Source of the DNA: Bacillota bacterium
Lineage (GTDB): Bacteria; Bacillota; Bacilli; Paenibacillales; Paenibacillaceae
Length of the DNA: 40,442 nucleotides
Direction: 5' to 3'
Assembly: GCA_023391635.1 (NCBI GenBank)
Contig: JAEWAQ010000007.1
Location: 1 to 40,442, forward strand
The notes beneath the pieces are model-generated. The model ran no database searches. It saw only the letters and a list, made by a program, of their open reading frames with translations, and was not told the DNA's origin. A program made the position numbers and the translations under genes. Of this stretch, positions 1-8,259 are shown in pieces. How positions within the stretch are numbered: the stretch's first letter is position 1; each line of letters begins with the position of its first letter.

Positions 1-761
1 CTCCGCCCCGGTGGGTAGGACTGCGCAACTACGAACGGATTTTTTACGAGGACAGCACGTTTTATCAATCGCTCAAAGTCACCTTGGTGTTCGTGTGCTT
101 CGCCGTGCCTTCGAAGCTGATTTCCGCGCTCCTGATCGCCCTGCTGCTGAATAAGGACATCAAGGGAATGTCGTTCTATCGAACGATGATTTACTTCCCC
201 TCGCTGATCGGCACCAGCATCGCCGTCGCCGTTCTGTGGATGAATATTTTCGGCATGGACGGGTTTATCAACCACGTGCTCGGCTGGCTGGGCATCGATT
301 CGGTCAGTTGGGTCAGTACGCCGGAAACCGCTCTCGGCACGTTGATCCTGCTGAATGTGTGGCAATTCGGTTCTTCCATGGTCATCTTCCTGGCCAGACT
401 GAAGCAGATTCCCAGGGATTTGTACGAGGCTTCCTCCGTGGACGGCGCATCCAAATGGAAGCAATTTTTCAGCATTACGCTGCCGATGTTGTCCTCTGTC
501 GTTCTGTTCAATCTCGTTCTGCAAACGATCTATGCCTTTCAAATGTTCACCCAGGCGCTGATTATTACCAAGGGCGGGCCCGTTCATGCCACGTATATGT
601 TTTCCTTGTATTTGTACGAGAAAGGCTTCGGGAAGCTGGAGATGGGATACGCTTCTTCGCTCGCCTGGATCCTGCTCGCCTTGATCGGAGTCACCACGGC
701 GATCATCTTCTTCAGCTCCAGATATTGGGTCTTCTATGAATCGGAAGGAGGAAAACAATGA
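1..761 (+). CDS. Carbohydrate ABC transporter permease, MalF/UgpA type (5' end outside window)
   Basis: Inner-membrane permease of a CUT1-family sugar importer, expected to pair with the next gene and the binding protein at 5050. The reading frame is open from base 3, before the first ATG at 84. Its translation there (WVGLRNYERIF, then SLKVTLVFV) is the usual N-terminal part of these permeases, so the gene is cut by the window edge. About six hydrophobic segments follow. The EAA loop that contacts the ATPase is EASSVDGASKWKQFFSITLP. The stop overlaps the next start (ATGATGA), which indicates translational coupling. The sugar cannot be read from the sequence. No ATPase gene is seen here, so a shared MsmX-type ATPase is likely. 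Confidence 0.93.
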   Translation, partial: PPRWVGLRNYERIFYEDSTFYQSLKVTLVFVCFAVPSKLISALLIALLLNKDIKGMSFYRTMIYFPSLIGTSIAVAVLWMNIFGMDGFINHVLGWLGIDSVSWVSTPETALGTLILLNVWQFGSSMVIFLARLKQIPRDLYEASSVDGASKWKQFFSITLPMLSSVVLFNLVLQTIYAFQMFTQALIITKGGPVHATYMFSLYLYEKGFGKLEMGYASSLAWILLALIGVTTAIIFFSSRYWVFYESEGGKQ

Positions 762-1609
762 TGACCTACTTGCTTCGACGAAACCAATGGGCCTCCAAAG
801 CGACCCTCCTTGTATTAAGCTTGATCATGATGTACCCGATCTTCTGGTGGGTCGGCGCTTCCTTGAAATCCAATCAGGAGATCAGCGATCCCGGCTTGTT
901 CTCCTCCAACCCGCAATGGAGCAATTTCACGGAAGGATGGACCGCCATCAGCAATTATAGCTTCACCAAGTTCTACCTGAATACGTTCGAGCTGGTCGGC
1001 GGCGTCATCGTCCTATCCTTATTGTCCGCGAGCTTGGTTGCTTACGGGTTCGCGCGCCTTGATTTTCCGCTGAAAAACTTTTGGTTCGCGCTGGTGCTCT
1101 CGACTTTGATGCTGCCGCACCAGGTGCAGGTCGTTCCGCAATATATTATGTTCCATCAATTCGGCTGGGTGAACACGTATTTGCCTTTCTTCGCCCCGAA
1201 CGCGGCTTCCGTAGGGATCGGAGGCTCGTTCTCCGTCTTTCTGCTCGTTCAATTCATTCGCGGCATTCCCCGCGAGCTGGATGAATCCGCGAAGATGGAC
1301 GGCTGCTCGCTGTTCGGCATTTATTGGAGGATTGTTCTGCCGCTGATGAAGCCTGCCCTGGTCACGGTCGTGATCTATAATTTCCTGTGGAATTGGGATG
1401 ATTTTTTCGGACAGCTCCTGTACATTAGTTCTATTAGCAAATACACCGTGGGGCTGGCCTTGAAACTGTTCATCGACTCGCAGGCGGCCAATCAGTGGGG
1501 GCAGTTGATTGCGATGTCGCTTGTATCGGTGATGCCTGCCGCGCTCGTATTCCTGTGGGCGCAGCGTTACTTCGTCGAAGGGATTGCCTCGGTAGGCATC
1601 AAGGGGTAG
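758..1609 (+). CDS. Carbohydrate ABC transporter permease, MalG type
   Basis: Second permease of the CUT1 sugar importer, 283 residues, the normal length for the family. The start is the ATG at 758, overlapping the previous stop by four bases and preceded by a GGAGG site near 745. The protein opens with one hydrophobic segment (about residues 15-35) and the family motif WWVGASLKSNQEI. The EAA loop ESAKMDGCSLFGIYWRIVLP is intact. The C-terminus (FVEGIASVGIKG) is typical of MalG-like permeases. It is followed after 32 bases by a sensor kinase gene, so transport and sensing genes appear to share a transcript. Confidence 0.95.
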   Translation: MMTYLLRRNQWASKATLLVLSLIMMYPIFWWVGASLKSNQEISDPGLFSSNPQWSNFTEGWTAISNYSFTKFYLNTFELVGGVIVLSLLSASLVAYGFARLDFPLKNFWFALVLSTLMLPHQVQVVPQYIMFHQFGWVNTYLPFFAPNAASVGIGGSFSVFLLVQFIRGIPRELDESAKMDGCSLFGIYWRIVLPLMKPALVTVVIYNFLWNWDDFFGQLLYISSISKYTVGLALKLFIDSQAANQWGQLIAMSLVSVMPAALVFLWAQRYFVEGIASVGIKG

Positions 1610-1641
1610 CGGTTCTCGGTCGGGAAAGAAGGGACAGCACG

Positions 1642-3390
1642 ATGAATCCATTCAAGCGCTTCCGGATCGACTATTTGCTCTTTGGCGGGTTTGCCGCTTT
1701 TATCATCGTCCTGCTGTTCGTTACGACCTGGATGAATTACGCTTTGACTTCCAGGGAGGCGGCGCAGCGAACATCAATGTACCAACTGGAATTGCTGAAC
1801 GAATTGACGAACAGGCTGCAAATTCAGATCGAATCCGTGGAACAAACCTCGCTGACCATTACGAGAAATATCGAAAACTTCAATTATTTGAAGGAAGATG
1901 ACGATTACAGCCGCTTGCGGCAACAAACGTATCTGGATTCCACCTTGAAAGAATTCATCTACAGCAATGCGATCATCCATTCGATGGAACTGTATACGAA
2001 CGGAATGAAATTCCCTCCGTTCCAGGGGAAGGTCAGCTACGATTCCTTGGACAATCTGCCGCAGAATACATGGTTCGATGCGATCCAGGATCGGGATTTC
2101 GGCTGGATCAAGGAGCATACGATCGACGCGAACGGCGGCAGCATGGAAGTGATCAGTCTGTTTCGCAAAATGTACTCGGGCGCAGGCGAATACTACGGAT
2201 TGTTAATCCTTAACATTAAAGCGAACGCGCTTCGCGAGCTGATTCAAGGAAGAACGTCCGAGCGGAGCTTGGCCGTCATTGACGGCAACGGGAACATATT
2301 AACTTCCGTCGGGACATCCTTCGTGCATAGAGACTGGATCAACGAGATGCCGGAAGCTTCCGGAAGCCGGCGGTTTACTTCCGCAAGCGATGAAGAAGTA
2401 TTCGTGTCCTGGTCCAGATGGCCGACCCGGCAGTGGTTGCTGGTAGAAGCGACGCCTTGGGATGAAATTACGCGCACCGGTGCGGAATCGGCCAGATGGA
2501 TGCTGCTGGTCGGCGCCGTCGCGGTCGTTGCGGCGCTGGGATTTACCTTGCTGTTCAGCAGGCAATTTCTGAAACCGATTTATTACATGATTCGGTTCAT
2601 GGACCGCTATCAGCCCGATCTCAAGGTGAGAATGCCGACGGACTACAGCAACGAATTCGACCATCTATTCCGCGGGTACCAACGGCTGATCAATCGCATC
2701 GACGAATTGTACGAATCACTCAAGAAGCGGTACAAGCTGCAGCGCGAAGCGGAAATCAAAGCGCTGCAGGCGATGATCAATCCTCATTTTCTGTATAACA
2801 CGCTGGATCAAGTGAACTGGATCGCGATCAAGTCGGGGCAAAGCACGATCAGCCATGTCCTCTCGCTGATGGGCAAGATGTTTCGGATCGGCCTGTCGAA
2901 CGGAAGAAGCTTTATTACGATCGGCGAGGAATTGCAGCATATCCAGCTCTATTTGGAAATCCAGCAAATCCGCTGGAAGGGCAAGCTGACTTACGCGATA
3001 CAGGTTCCGGACGGCGCGCACGAATACTGGATTCCCAAGCTGACCTTGCAGCCGTTCGTGGAGAATGCGATCATTCACGGGTTTCATGACCGTCCTTCCG
3101 GGCATCTGTCGATTGAAATGCGGCAGGAGCAGCAAGATTTCGTCGTGATCTTGTCGGATGACGGAAACGGCGTTGCGCCGGGCTGGGATGCGCCGAAGAG
3201 AGACAAAGGAGGGTACGGCGTCCACAATGTGAAGCAGCGTCTGCAGGCGCTGTTCGGCGATTCGTATGGCGTGCAGATTGGCGCAAATCCCGGAGGCGGC
3301 ACGCAGGTGCGGGTCCGCTTTCCGGTCTTGAATGACACAAGTCCTTACGAGGAGGGGGAGACCGATGAGGCAGATCGCGATTATCGATGA
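1642..3390 (+). CDS. YesM-type sensor histidine kinase
   Basis: Membrane sensor kinase of 582 residues. The start is placed at the ATG at 1642; the reading frame extends further upstream, but only over the previous gene. There are two membrane segments (about 11-32 and 285-305) enclosing an extracellular sensing region of about 250 residues. A HAMP-like linker follows, then a His_kinase domain with phospho-acceptor His382 in NPHFLYNTL. The ATPase domain has the N box (FVENAIIHG) and a glycine-rich box (DDGNG). It overlaps the downstream regulator gene by 26 bases. By family, it probably senses the sugar or the loaded binding protein encoded nearby and phosphorylates the regulator at 3365. Confidence 0.94.
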   Translation: MNPFKRFRIDYLLFGGFAAFIIVLLFVTTWMNYALTSREAAQRTSMYQLELLNELTNRLQIQIESVEQTSLTITRNIENFNYLKEDDDYSRLRQQTYLDSTLKEFIYSNAIIHSMELYTNGMKFPPFQGKVSYDSLDNLPQNTWFDAIQDRDFGWIKEHTIDANGGSMEVISLFRKMYSGAGEYYGLLILNIKANALRELIQGRTSERSLAVIDGNGNILTSVGTSFVHRDWINEMPEASGSRRFTSASDEEVFVSWSRWPTRQWLLVEATPWDEITRTGAESARWMLLVGAVAVVAALGFTLLFSRQFLKPIYYMIRFMDRYQPDLKVRMPTDYSNEFDHLFRGYQRLINRIDELYESLKKRYKLQREAEIKALQAMINPHFLYNTLDQVNWIAIKSGQSTISHVLSLMGKMFRIGLSNGRSFITIGEELQHIQLYLEIQQIRWKGKLTYAIQVPDGAHEYWIPKLTLQPFVENAIIHGFHDRPSGHLSIEMRQEQQDFVVILSDDGNGVAPGWDAPKRDKGGYGVHNVKQRLQALFGDSYGVQIGANPGGGTQVRVRFPVLNDTSPYEEGETDEADRDYR

Positions 3391-4942
3391 CGATCCTCAG
3401 GCGCTCGAAGGCATGAAAGAAGTCATACCCTGGGACATGATGGGCTGCGAATGGGCGGGAGAGGCGCAAAACGGCGAAGCGGGGTTGGCGTTGATCCGGA
3501 AATTGAACCCGAGCATCGTCATTACGGACATTTACATGCCGGTGATGGATGGACTGCAGATGATCGAGCAATTAAGGAACGGCGGCTACAAGGGCAAGAT
3601 CATCATACTCAGCGGATACTCCGATTTCGAATACGCCAGGAAGGCGCTTCGCCTGCAGGTGGACGATTACTTGTCGAAGCCGGTTACGGTGGACGAGATC
3701 GTGGACGTGCTTCGCAAAACGCTGCAAGCATTGGAAGAAGAAGACGAGAGCGATCTGAACGAGCATCAATTGCGGCAAAAGCTGATGCTGTACGAGCCGT
3801 TCGTCGTATCGGAATGGATCAAGTCGGTGCTGACGGGCACCTATGTGGCTCATCAGATCCATCAGAAAGTGATCGAATCGCTGCAGAAGCGCTGGGAGAC
3901 TTATGCCCATCGGGTCCTCATCGTCGAGCTTGTTCCGGCCCAGCGCCCGACCCTGCTCTCCTACTCCGACATCAGCCTGTTTCGATTCGCCGTGTGCAAT
4001 CTGATTCAGGAAATGACGGCGGAGGCGTGGCCGGAGTCCGTCGTGGTCGAGCTTCAAGGACCGCATCTGGCGCTCCTGCTGCACATGCATGCGGACAGCA
4101 GTCATGCAAGCGCATACACGGAAGAGGTCGCGGAAAGGCTGTGCAGACGGATCGTGACGGCCGTGGAGCATTACCTGAACCTGCAGGTGAAGGTCGGCAT
4201 GGGACAGGTGAAGACCTCCTGGAAGCAAATCAGCGACTCGGCGGAAGAGGCGTTTCAAGCGATCGATGAGCGGCAAGCGCCAGGCATGGAGGGAGCCCAT
4301 CCGGCTCGCCGCTCGTTCAAATTCGGCCAGCAGCTGTCGGAAGCTTTATTGGGCGACGATGTCGACTTGGCCGCGACTCTGGTCCAACAATTTGCCGACT
4401 CCCTTCGCTTGAACGAGCAGAGCGACCCGTGGCTGATTCAGTCGGCGGCCACCGACTTGTGGTCCACCGTCTCCTACTCCCTGTTCCTGGGCGGGGAACC
4501 TGTCGACCATCTCTATCAGCAGAGCGTCGTCTATCAGGAGATTCAAGCTCTCCAGACGCTGGAGCAGCTCCAATGCTGGATTCGCGGCAAAATCATGCCG
4601 ATCTGCACGACGCCGCGGAAGCTTGCCGGCTTCAAGCACCGACAAACCGTGGAACTGATGATGCAAATCGCCCATAGCAGCTACGCGCAGGACATCACGC
4701 TGGAGTCGTTGTCGGACCAGTTGTTCTTGTCCCGCAATTACTTGAACAAAATTTTCAAGCAAGCGGTCGGGGAAACTTTCACCTCTTACGTCACCCGCGT
4801 GCGGATGGAAAAAGCGAAGGCGCTGATCGCCGAGGGCAAGTACCTGATCTACGAAATTGCGGAGAAGGTCGGCTACAAAAACATTCCGTACTTCAGCGCG
4901 AAATTCAGAAAGCACTTCGGCGTCAACCCCAGCGATTTGTGA
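3365..4942 (+). CDS. YesN-type response regulator with AraC-family DNA-binding domain
   Basis: Response regulator of 525 residues, cognate to the overlapping kinase gene. The start is the ATG at 3365, chosen because GAGGAGGGGG lies just upstream. The receiver domain spans residues 1-120, with the acidic pocket DDD (8-10), phospho-acceptor Asp55 in ITDIYMP and Lys105 in LSKP. A long helical middle region follows. The last 100 residues form two helix-turn-helix motifs of the AraC type (LSDQLFLSRNYLNKIFKQ and YEIAEKVGYKNIPYFSAKF). It probably activates the transporter and catabolic genes of this cluster. The binding sites cannot be assigned from sequence alone. Confidence 0.95.
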   Translation: MRQIAIIDDDPQALEGMKEVIPWDMMGCEWAGEAQNGEAGLALIRKLNPSIVITDIYMPVMDGLQMIEQLRNGGYKGKIIILSGYSDFEYARKALRLQVDDYLSKPVTVDEIVDVLRKTLQALEEEDESDLNEHQLRQKLMLYEPFVVSEWIKSVLTGTYVAHQIHQKVIESLQKRWETYAHRVLIVELVPAQRPTLLSYSDISLFRFAVCNLIQEMTAEAWPESVVVELQGPHLALLLHMHADSSHASAYTEEVAERLCRRIVTAVEHYLNLQVKVGMGQVKTSWKQISDSAEEAFQAIDERQAPGMEGAHPARRSFKFGQQLSEALLGDDVDLAATLVQQFADSLRLNEQSDPWLIQSAATDLWSTVSYSLFLGGEPVDHLYQQSVVYQEIQALQTLEQLQCWIRGKIMPICTTPRKLAGFKHRQTVELMMQIAHSSYAQDITLESLSDQLFLSRNYLNKIFKQAVGETFTSYVTRVRMEKAKALIAEGKYLIYEIAEKVGYKNIPYFSAKFRKHFGVNPSDL

Positions 4943-4949
4943 TTCGATT

Positions 4950-4977
4950 TTGACATTGTTGTGTTCATTACTCTCAT
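4950..4977 (+). promoter_or_regulatory. Possible sigma-A promoter for the solute-binding protein gene
   Basis: A perfect -35 hexamer TTGACA (4950-4955) is followed after 16 bases by a weak -10 candidate TCTCAT (4972-4977). It lies in the 107-base gap between the regulator gene and the binding-protein gene, so the binding protein may be expressed separately and more strongly than the permeases. The poor -10 box suggests dependence on an activator such as the adjacent AraC-type regulator. This is inference only. Confidence 0.4.
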
Positions 4978-5049
4978 TTCCAAGCCGTGCGAAACGATCT
5001 AAACTTTAAATTGCAAGATCACAATGAGCACTGAAGGGGGAACGGCAAC

Positions 5050-6369
5050 ATGGGCGGCAATTGGAAAAAAAGCGCAACGGTAATGCTCGGTCTTGTTCTA
5101 TCCGTTTCATTGGCAGCTTGCGGCGGCAACAACGCGACATCCTCTAACGCTCCTGCGGGGAACTCCTCGAAAGATGCGGGCAGCGAAGCCAAACCCGTCA
5201 AATTGCGCGTGAACTGGTGGGGAGGAGACGAACGCCACCAAGCCACGCAAAAAGCGATGGAGCTGTACACGAAGCTGCACCCGAACGTGACATTCGAAGT
5301 GGATTTCGCGGATTACGGCGGATATTGGGACAAGATGGCGACGCTGTCGGCCGCGGACAATCTGCCGGACATCATGCAGATGGACAGCAACCTGGGAACG
5401 TATTATCAGCACGGCCAATTGGCCGAATTGACTGGCATCGAAACGTCGAACATCGACGAAGCACTGCTGAACGTCGGGAAAATCGACGGGAAATTGTACG
5501 GACTTCCCCTCGGCGGCAACGCGGTAGGTCTCGTGTACAACAAAGCGGCATTGGAGAAGCTCAATGTCGAGCCGCCGCAAGACAATTGGACGTGGGACGA
5601 TTTCGTCGCTTACGGGAAGAACCTGCAGCAGAAGCTTGGCAAGGATAAATACGCTATGGTCGATATGGCGATGGACCGCAATACGTATGACGCCTATCAA
5701 TTAAGCAGGGGCAAGGACAGGACGGTCGACAAGAATGGCGTCTTCCAGTTGGACAAGGAGACGTTCCTCGCCTGGACCGCGATGTGGGACGGGCTTCGCC
5801 AGGAGGGCGTCGTGCCGCCGGCATCCGTCAGCTACACCGATGCGTACCTGGATGCTACGCGCGACTTGATGGTGAACGGTACGACGCTGTTCCGGGATTT
5901 GACGTTCGCCGCGCAGTTCTCGTCGTACAACAGCTTGATGCCGGATTCCATCGGCGCGGTTCAGATGCCCAGAGGTCAACAATCCGGAGGATGGCTGCAA
6001 TATTCCGTGTTTTGGGCGGTAAGCGCCAAGTCGAAAAATGTGGAGGAAGCCCGCAAATTCATCGACTGGTTCGTGAATGATCTGGATGCCGCGGATATTC
6101 TGACGACCTCCCGGGGCATTCCGGTATCCAAAGCGGTCACGGAGCATCTGGACCCGATGTTCACGCCGATCGACAAAATGGCGATTGCGTTCATCGAGGC
6201 CGTCGCCAAGGACGCTCAGCCCTTCGATGTCGTGACGGGCTGGGGCAATTGGGAGAAAGACTTCGCAACGATCATGGAGAAGCAGGTGTTCGGCAAACAG
6301 GCGGCTGAAGATACGTACAACGAATTGGTCAAGCTTGGCAAGCAATACGAAGAGAACAACAAGAAGTAG
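5050..6369 (+). CDS. Extracellular solute-binding lipoprotein of a sugar ABC transporter
   Basis: Family 1 sugar-binding lipoprotein of 439 residues, expected outside the membrane feeding the two permeases at 1-1609. It has a lipoprotein signal: KK near the N-terminus, a hydrophobic core and the lipobox LAAC with Cys24 as lipidation site, followed by an Asn/Ser/Gly-rich linker. The mature part shows the family features WDKMATLSAADNLPDI and YGLPLGGNAVGLVYNKAALE. Placing the binding-protein gene after the kinase and regulator is less usual than placing it before the permeases. The start ATG has AGGGGG about 9 bases upstream. The ligand is unknown; the downstream enzymes suggest an amino-sugar-like compound. 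Confidence 0.94.
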   Translation: MGGNWKKSATVMLGLVLSVSLAACGGNNATSSNAPAGNSSKDAGSEAKPVKLRVNWWGGDERHQATQKAMELYTKLHPNVTFEVDFADYGGYWDKMATLSAADNLPDIMQMDSNLGTYYQHGQLAELTGIETSNIDEALLNVGKIDGKLYGLPLGGNAVGLVYNKAALEKLNVEPPQDNWTWDDFVAYGKNLQQKLGKDKYAMVDMAMDRNTYDAYQLSRGKDRTVDKNGVFQLDKETFLAWTAMWDGLRQEGVVPPASVSYTDAYLDATRDLMVNGTTLFRDLTFAAQFSSYNSLMPDSIGAVQMPRGQQSGGWLQYSVFWAVSAKSKNVEEARKFIDWFVNDLDAADILTTSRGIPVSKAVTEHLDPMFTPIDKMAIAFIEAVAKDAQPFDVVTGWGNWEKDFATIMEKQVFGKQAAEDTYNELVKLGKQYEENNKK

Positions 6370-6389
6370 ACCGTGAACTGAAGCAGAGG

Positions 6390-6426
6390 AAAGGAGATCA
6401 CCGTGTCCATGGTAATCTCCTTTTCT
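6390..6426 (+). terminator. Terminator-like or attenuator hairpin between transport and catabolic genes
   Basis: AAAGGAGAT (6390-6398) pairs perfectly with ATCTCCTTT (6415-6423), with an inner ACC/GGT pairing, and is followed by TTTTCT. It sits between the binding-protein gene and the RidA gene. It could reduce read-through so that the binding protein is made in excess over the catabolic enzymes. The left arm also contains an AGGAG sequence, but no ORF follows it directly. Confidence 0.6.
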
Positions 6427-6448
6427 ATGAAAAAGGAGGAGAACGAAG

Positions 6449-6919
6449 ATGGGATTGGCCGAACAGAAATTGCAGGAGCTCGGGATCGTGTTGCCCAAAT
6501 TCAATCGGCACGGGAAGGCCACGATGGAAATTCAGCGTCACGGGAATTTGCTGTATACGGCCGGACACGGTCCGGAGGACGACAATGACGGAACGCCTCT
6601 GTGGACCGGCAAGCTGGGCAAGGACTTGACGGTGGAGGAAGGCTATCAGGCGGCACGGGAATGCGGGATTATCTTGATCGCCAAGCTGAAGTATTATTTG
6701 GGCGACCTGGAGCGCGTGGACCAGATTATCAAGGTGCTCGGACTCGTCGCCAGCGCGGATGACTTCTACCAGCAGCCGCAAGTGATGCACGGATTCTCCA
6801 ATCTGATGGTAGACGTATTCGGCGAAAGAGGCAGGCATGCCAGGTCCGCCATGGGCACGAACGTGCTGCCCAAGAACATTCCGGTCGAAGTGGAAATGAT
6901 CGTGCGCATCAGGGACTGA
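6449..6919 (+). CDS. RidA-family (YjgF/UK114) protein
   Basis: RidA-family protein of 156 residues, soluble and cytosolic. Family members hydrolyse reactive enamine/imine intermediates released by PLP enzymes; some have other roles. The C-terminal signature RSAMGTNVLPKNIPVEVEMI is visible, and Arg132 corresponds to the conserved substrate-binding arginine. At 156 residues it is longer than classical RidA (about 130), because of an insertion after the TAGHGPEDD segment. The start has an AAGGAGG site. The gene lies 55 bases before a PLP-dependent lyase-like gene, which fits a role in clearing that enzyme's enamine or imine product. The exact substrate is inference. Confidence 0.9.
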   Translation: MGLAEQKLQELGIVLPKFNRHGKATMEIQRHGNLLYTAGHGPEDDNDGTPLWTGKLGKDLTVEEGYQAARECGIILIAKLKYYLGDLERVDQIIKVLGLVASADDFYQQPQVMHGFSNLMVDVFGERGRHARSAMGTNVLPKNIPVEVEMIVRIRD

Positions 6920-6974
6920 GACGAACAGAAGCGGAGAACCGCTGCGCTTCTACGTCGATGAAGGAGGAATCGCG

Positions 6975-8192
6975 ATGGATGAGTTTTATCGGAAATTCGG
7001 ACTGCGCAAAGTCATCAACGCCAGGGGCCCGGCAACAACGCTCGGCTCGTCCCGGGTAAGCGAGAAGGTGCGCCGGGATATTTACGAGATGCTGGGGCGT
7101 TCGGTGGAAATGTGGGAGCTTCAGCGCAAAGCCAGCGAAGCGATCGCTAGGCTGACCGGGGCGGAAGCGGGCTGCGTGGTTGGCTGCTCGGCCGCGGGCA
7201 TGGCGGTAACGGCGGCCGCGGCTTTGACCGGGGGCAATATGGGCTGGGTCAAGGCGCTGCCGACAGTACTCGGGCCGAAGCGCAAAATCGTCATTCAGAA
7301 GGGCCACATCATCTCCGTCGGAGATTCCTCGATCAGCCAGGTGGTGCGGATGACAGGCGCCGAAGTGGTCGAGGCGGGAGAGGCGCTGGATTGCGCCAAA
7401 TTTTATTTGGAAGCGGCCTTGACCGATGACGTGGCGGCGGCCATGTACGTGATGGGGGACAAGTTTCCGCCGAATCTGCTGCAGCTTGAGCCGTTCATCG
7501 AAATTTGCAAAGCCAGGAACGTGCCGGTCATTATCGATGCCGCCTATATTACCGATTTCCGTTATCTGCACGAGCTGGGGGCGGACCTGGTCGTGCACAG
7601 CGGGCAGAAGTGGCTGGGAGGCGCGACGGCGGGCCTCATTGCCGGGAAGAAGGACCTGGTTCACGCCTGCTATATGAACGATATGGGCATCGGCAGGCCG
7701 ATGAAGGTGGGCAAGGAAGGCGTCATCGGCGTCATTTCCGCGATCGAGAGCTGGCTGGCGCGCGACCAGGAATCGATTTTCGCCGCCCAGATGCAAAGCT
7801 TCGATCATTTTCAGGGCCGGCTCCGGCAGCTCCCGGGCTTGTCGCTCACCGTCAGAAGAACGATTCAATCCCCGTCGATCCGGGCGGAACTCGCCGTCGA
7901 CGAACAGGTTGCGGGCGTGGAAGCATGGGAGCTCATCTTCAAGTTCGCCAAGCACGATCCGGTCATCAAGGTGGATGAGAACGGCGTCGATCAAGGCCGG
8001 ATGACGTTCGATCTCACGTACCTGGAGGAAGAGGAGATCGACGTCATCGCGGCGACGATCGAGCAGATCATCGACGACAAGCGCCATCATCGCAACGAGC
8101 TGAAGGCGCGGCCGGAACGATTGACCCGCATGGACGCCTTGTACCAGACCCACGGGAAGTGGCTGGACGAGAACCCCAGACATTACGAATAG
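6975..8192 (+). CDS. SelA/DgaE-like PLP-dependent enzyme (probable amino acid or aminosugar-acid ammonia-lyase)
   Basis: PLP enzyme of 405 residues in the selenocysteine-synthase-like branch of fold type I, which includes D-glucosaminate-6-phosphate ammonia-lyase (DgaE). Asp188 in IIDAA would bind the pyridine nitrogen, and Lys212 in HSGQKWLGG would form the internal aldimine. The N-terminal GLRKVINARGPATTLGSS matches the family start. It is unlikely to be true SelA: it is shorter, lacks an obvious tRNA-binding N-terminal domain, and no selenium genes are nearby. The neighbours (RidA, D-aminoacylase relative, Gfo/Idh proteins, lactonase) suggest elimination of ammonia from a 2-amino-2-deoxy sugar acid. 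Start ATG 6975 has AAGGAGGA upstream. Confidence 0.87.
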   Translation: MDEFYRKFGLRKVINARGPATTLGSSRVSEKVRRDIYEMLGRSVEMWELQRKASEAIARLTGAEAGCVVGCSAAGMAVTAAAALTGGNMGWVKALPTVLGPKRKIVIQKGHIISVGDSSISQVVRMTGAEVVEAGEALDCAKFYLEAALTDDVAAAMYVMGDKFPPNLLQLEPFIEICKARNVPVIIDAAYITDFRYLHELGADLVVHSGQKWLGGATAGLIAGKKDLVHACYMNDMGIGRPMKVGKEGVIGVISAIESWLARDQESIFAAQMQSFDHFQGRLRQLPGLSLTVRRTIQSPSIRAELAVDEQVAGVEAWELIFKFAKHDPVIKVDENGVDQGRMTFDLTYLEEEEIDVIAATIEQIIDDKRHHRNELKARPERLTRMDALYQTHGKWLDENPRHYE

Positions 8193-8259
8193 CAGAACCG
8201 GCGGCTTAAACGACGTCTGAGGCTGACGATGCATCTTGCTTGCAAGGGGGGAGAAATCG

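Noticed and set aside
6927..6951. Hairpin AGAAGCG/CGCTTCT containing CGGAGAACCG, similar to the glp leader motif, between the RidA and PLP-enzyme genes
   Set aside because: It lacks the preceding T, any T-run and any glycerol gene context. The CGG-AGAA-CCG core is a short self-pairing sequence that can arise by chance in GC-rich DNA.
6975..8192. SelA (selenocysteine synthase) as the identity of the PLP enzyme
   Set aside because: The protein is too short for bacterial SelA, no selB, selC or selD is nearby, and the neighbours are catabolic enzymes; a DgaE-like lyase fits better.
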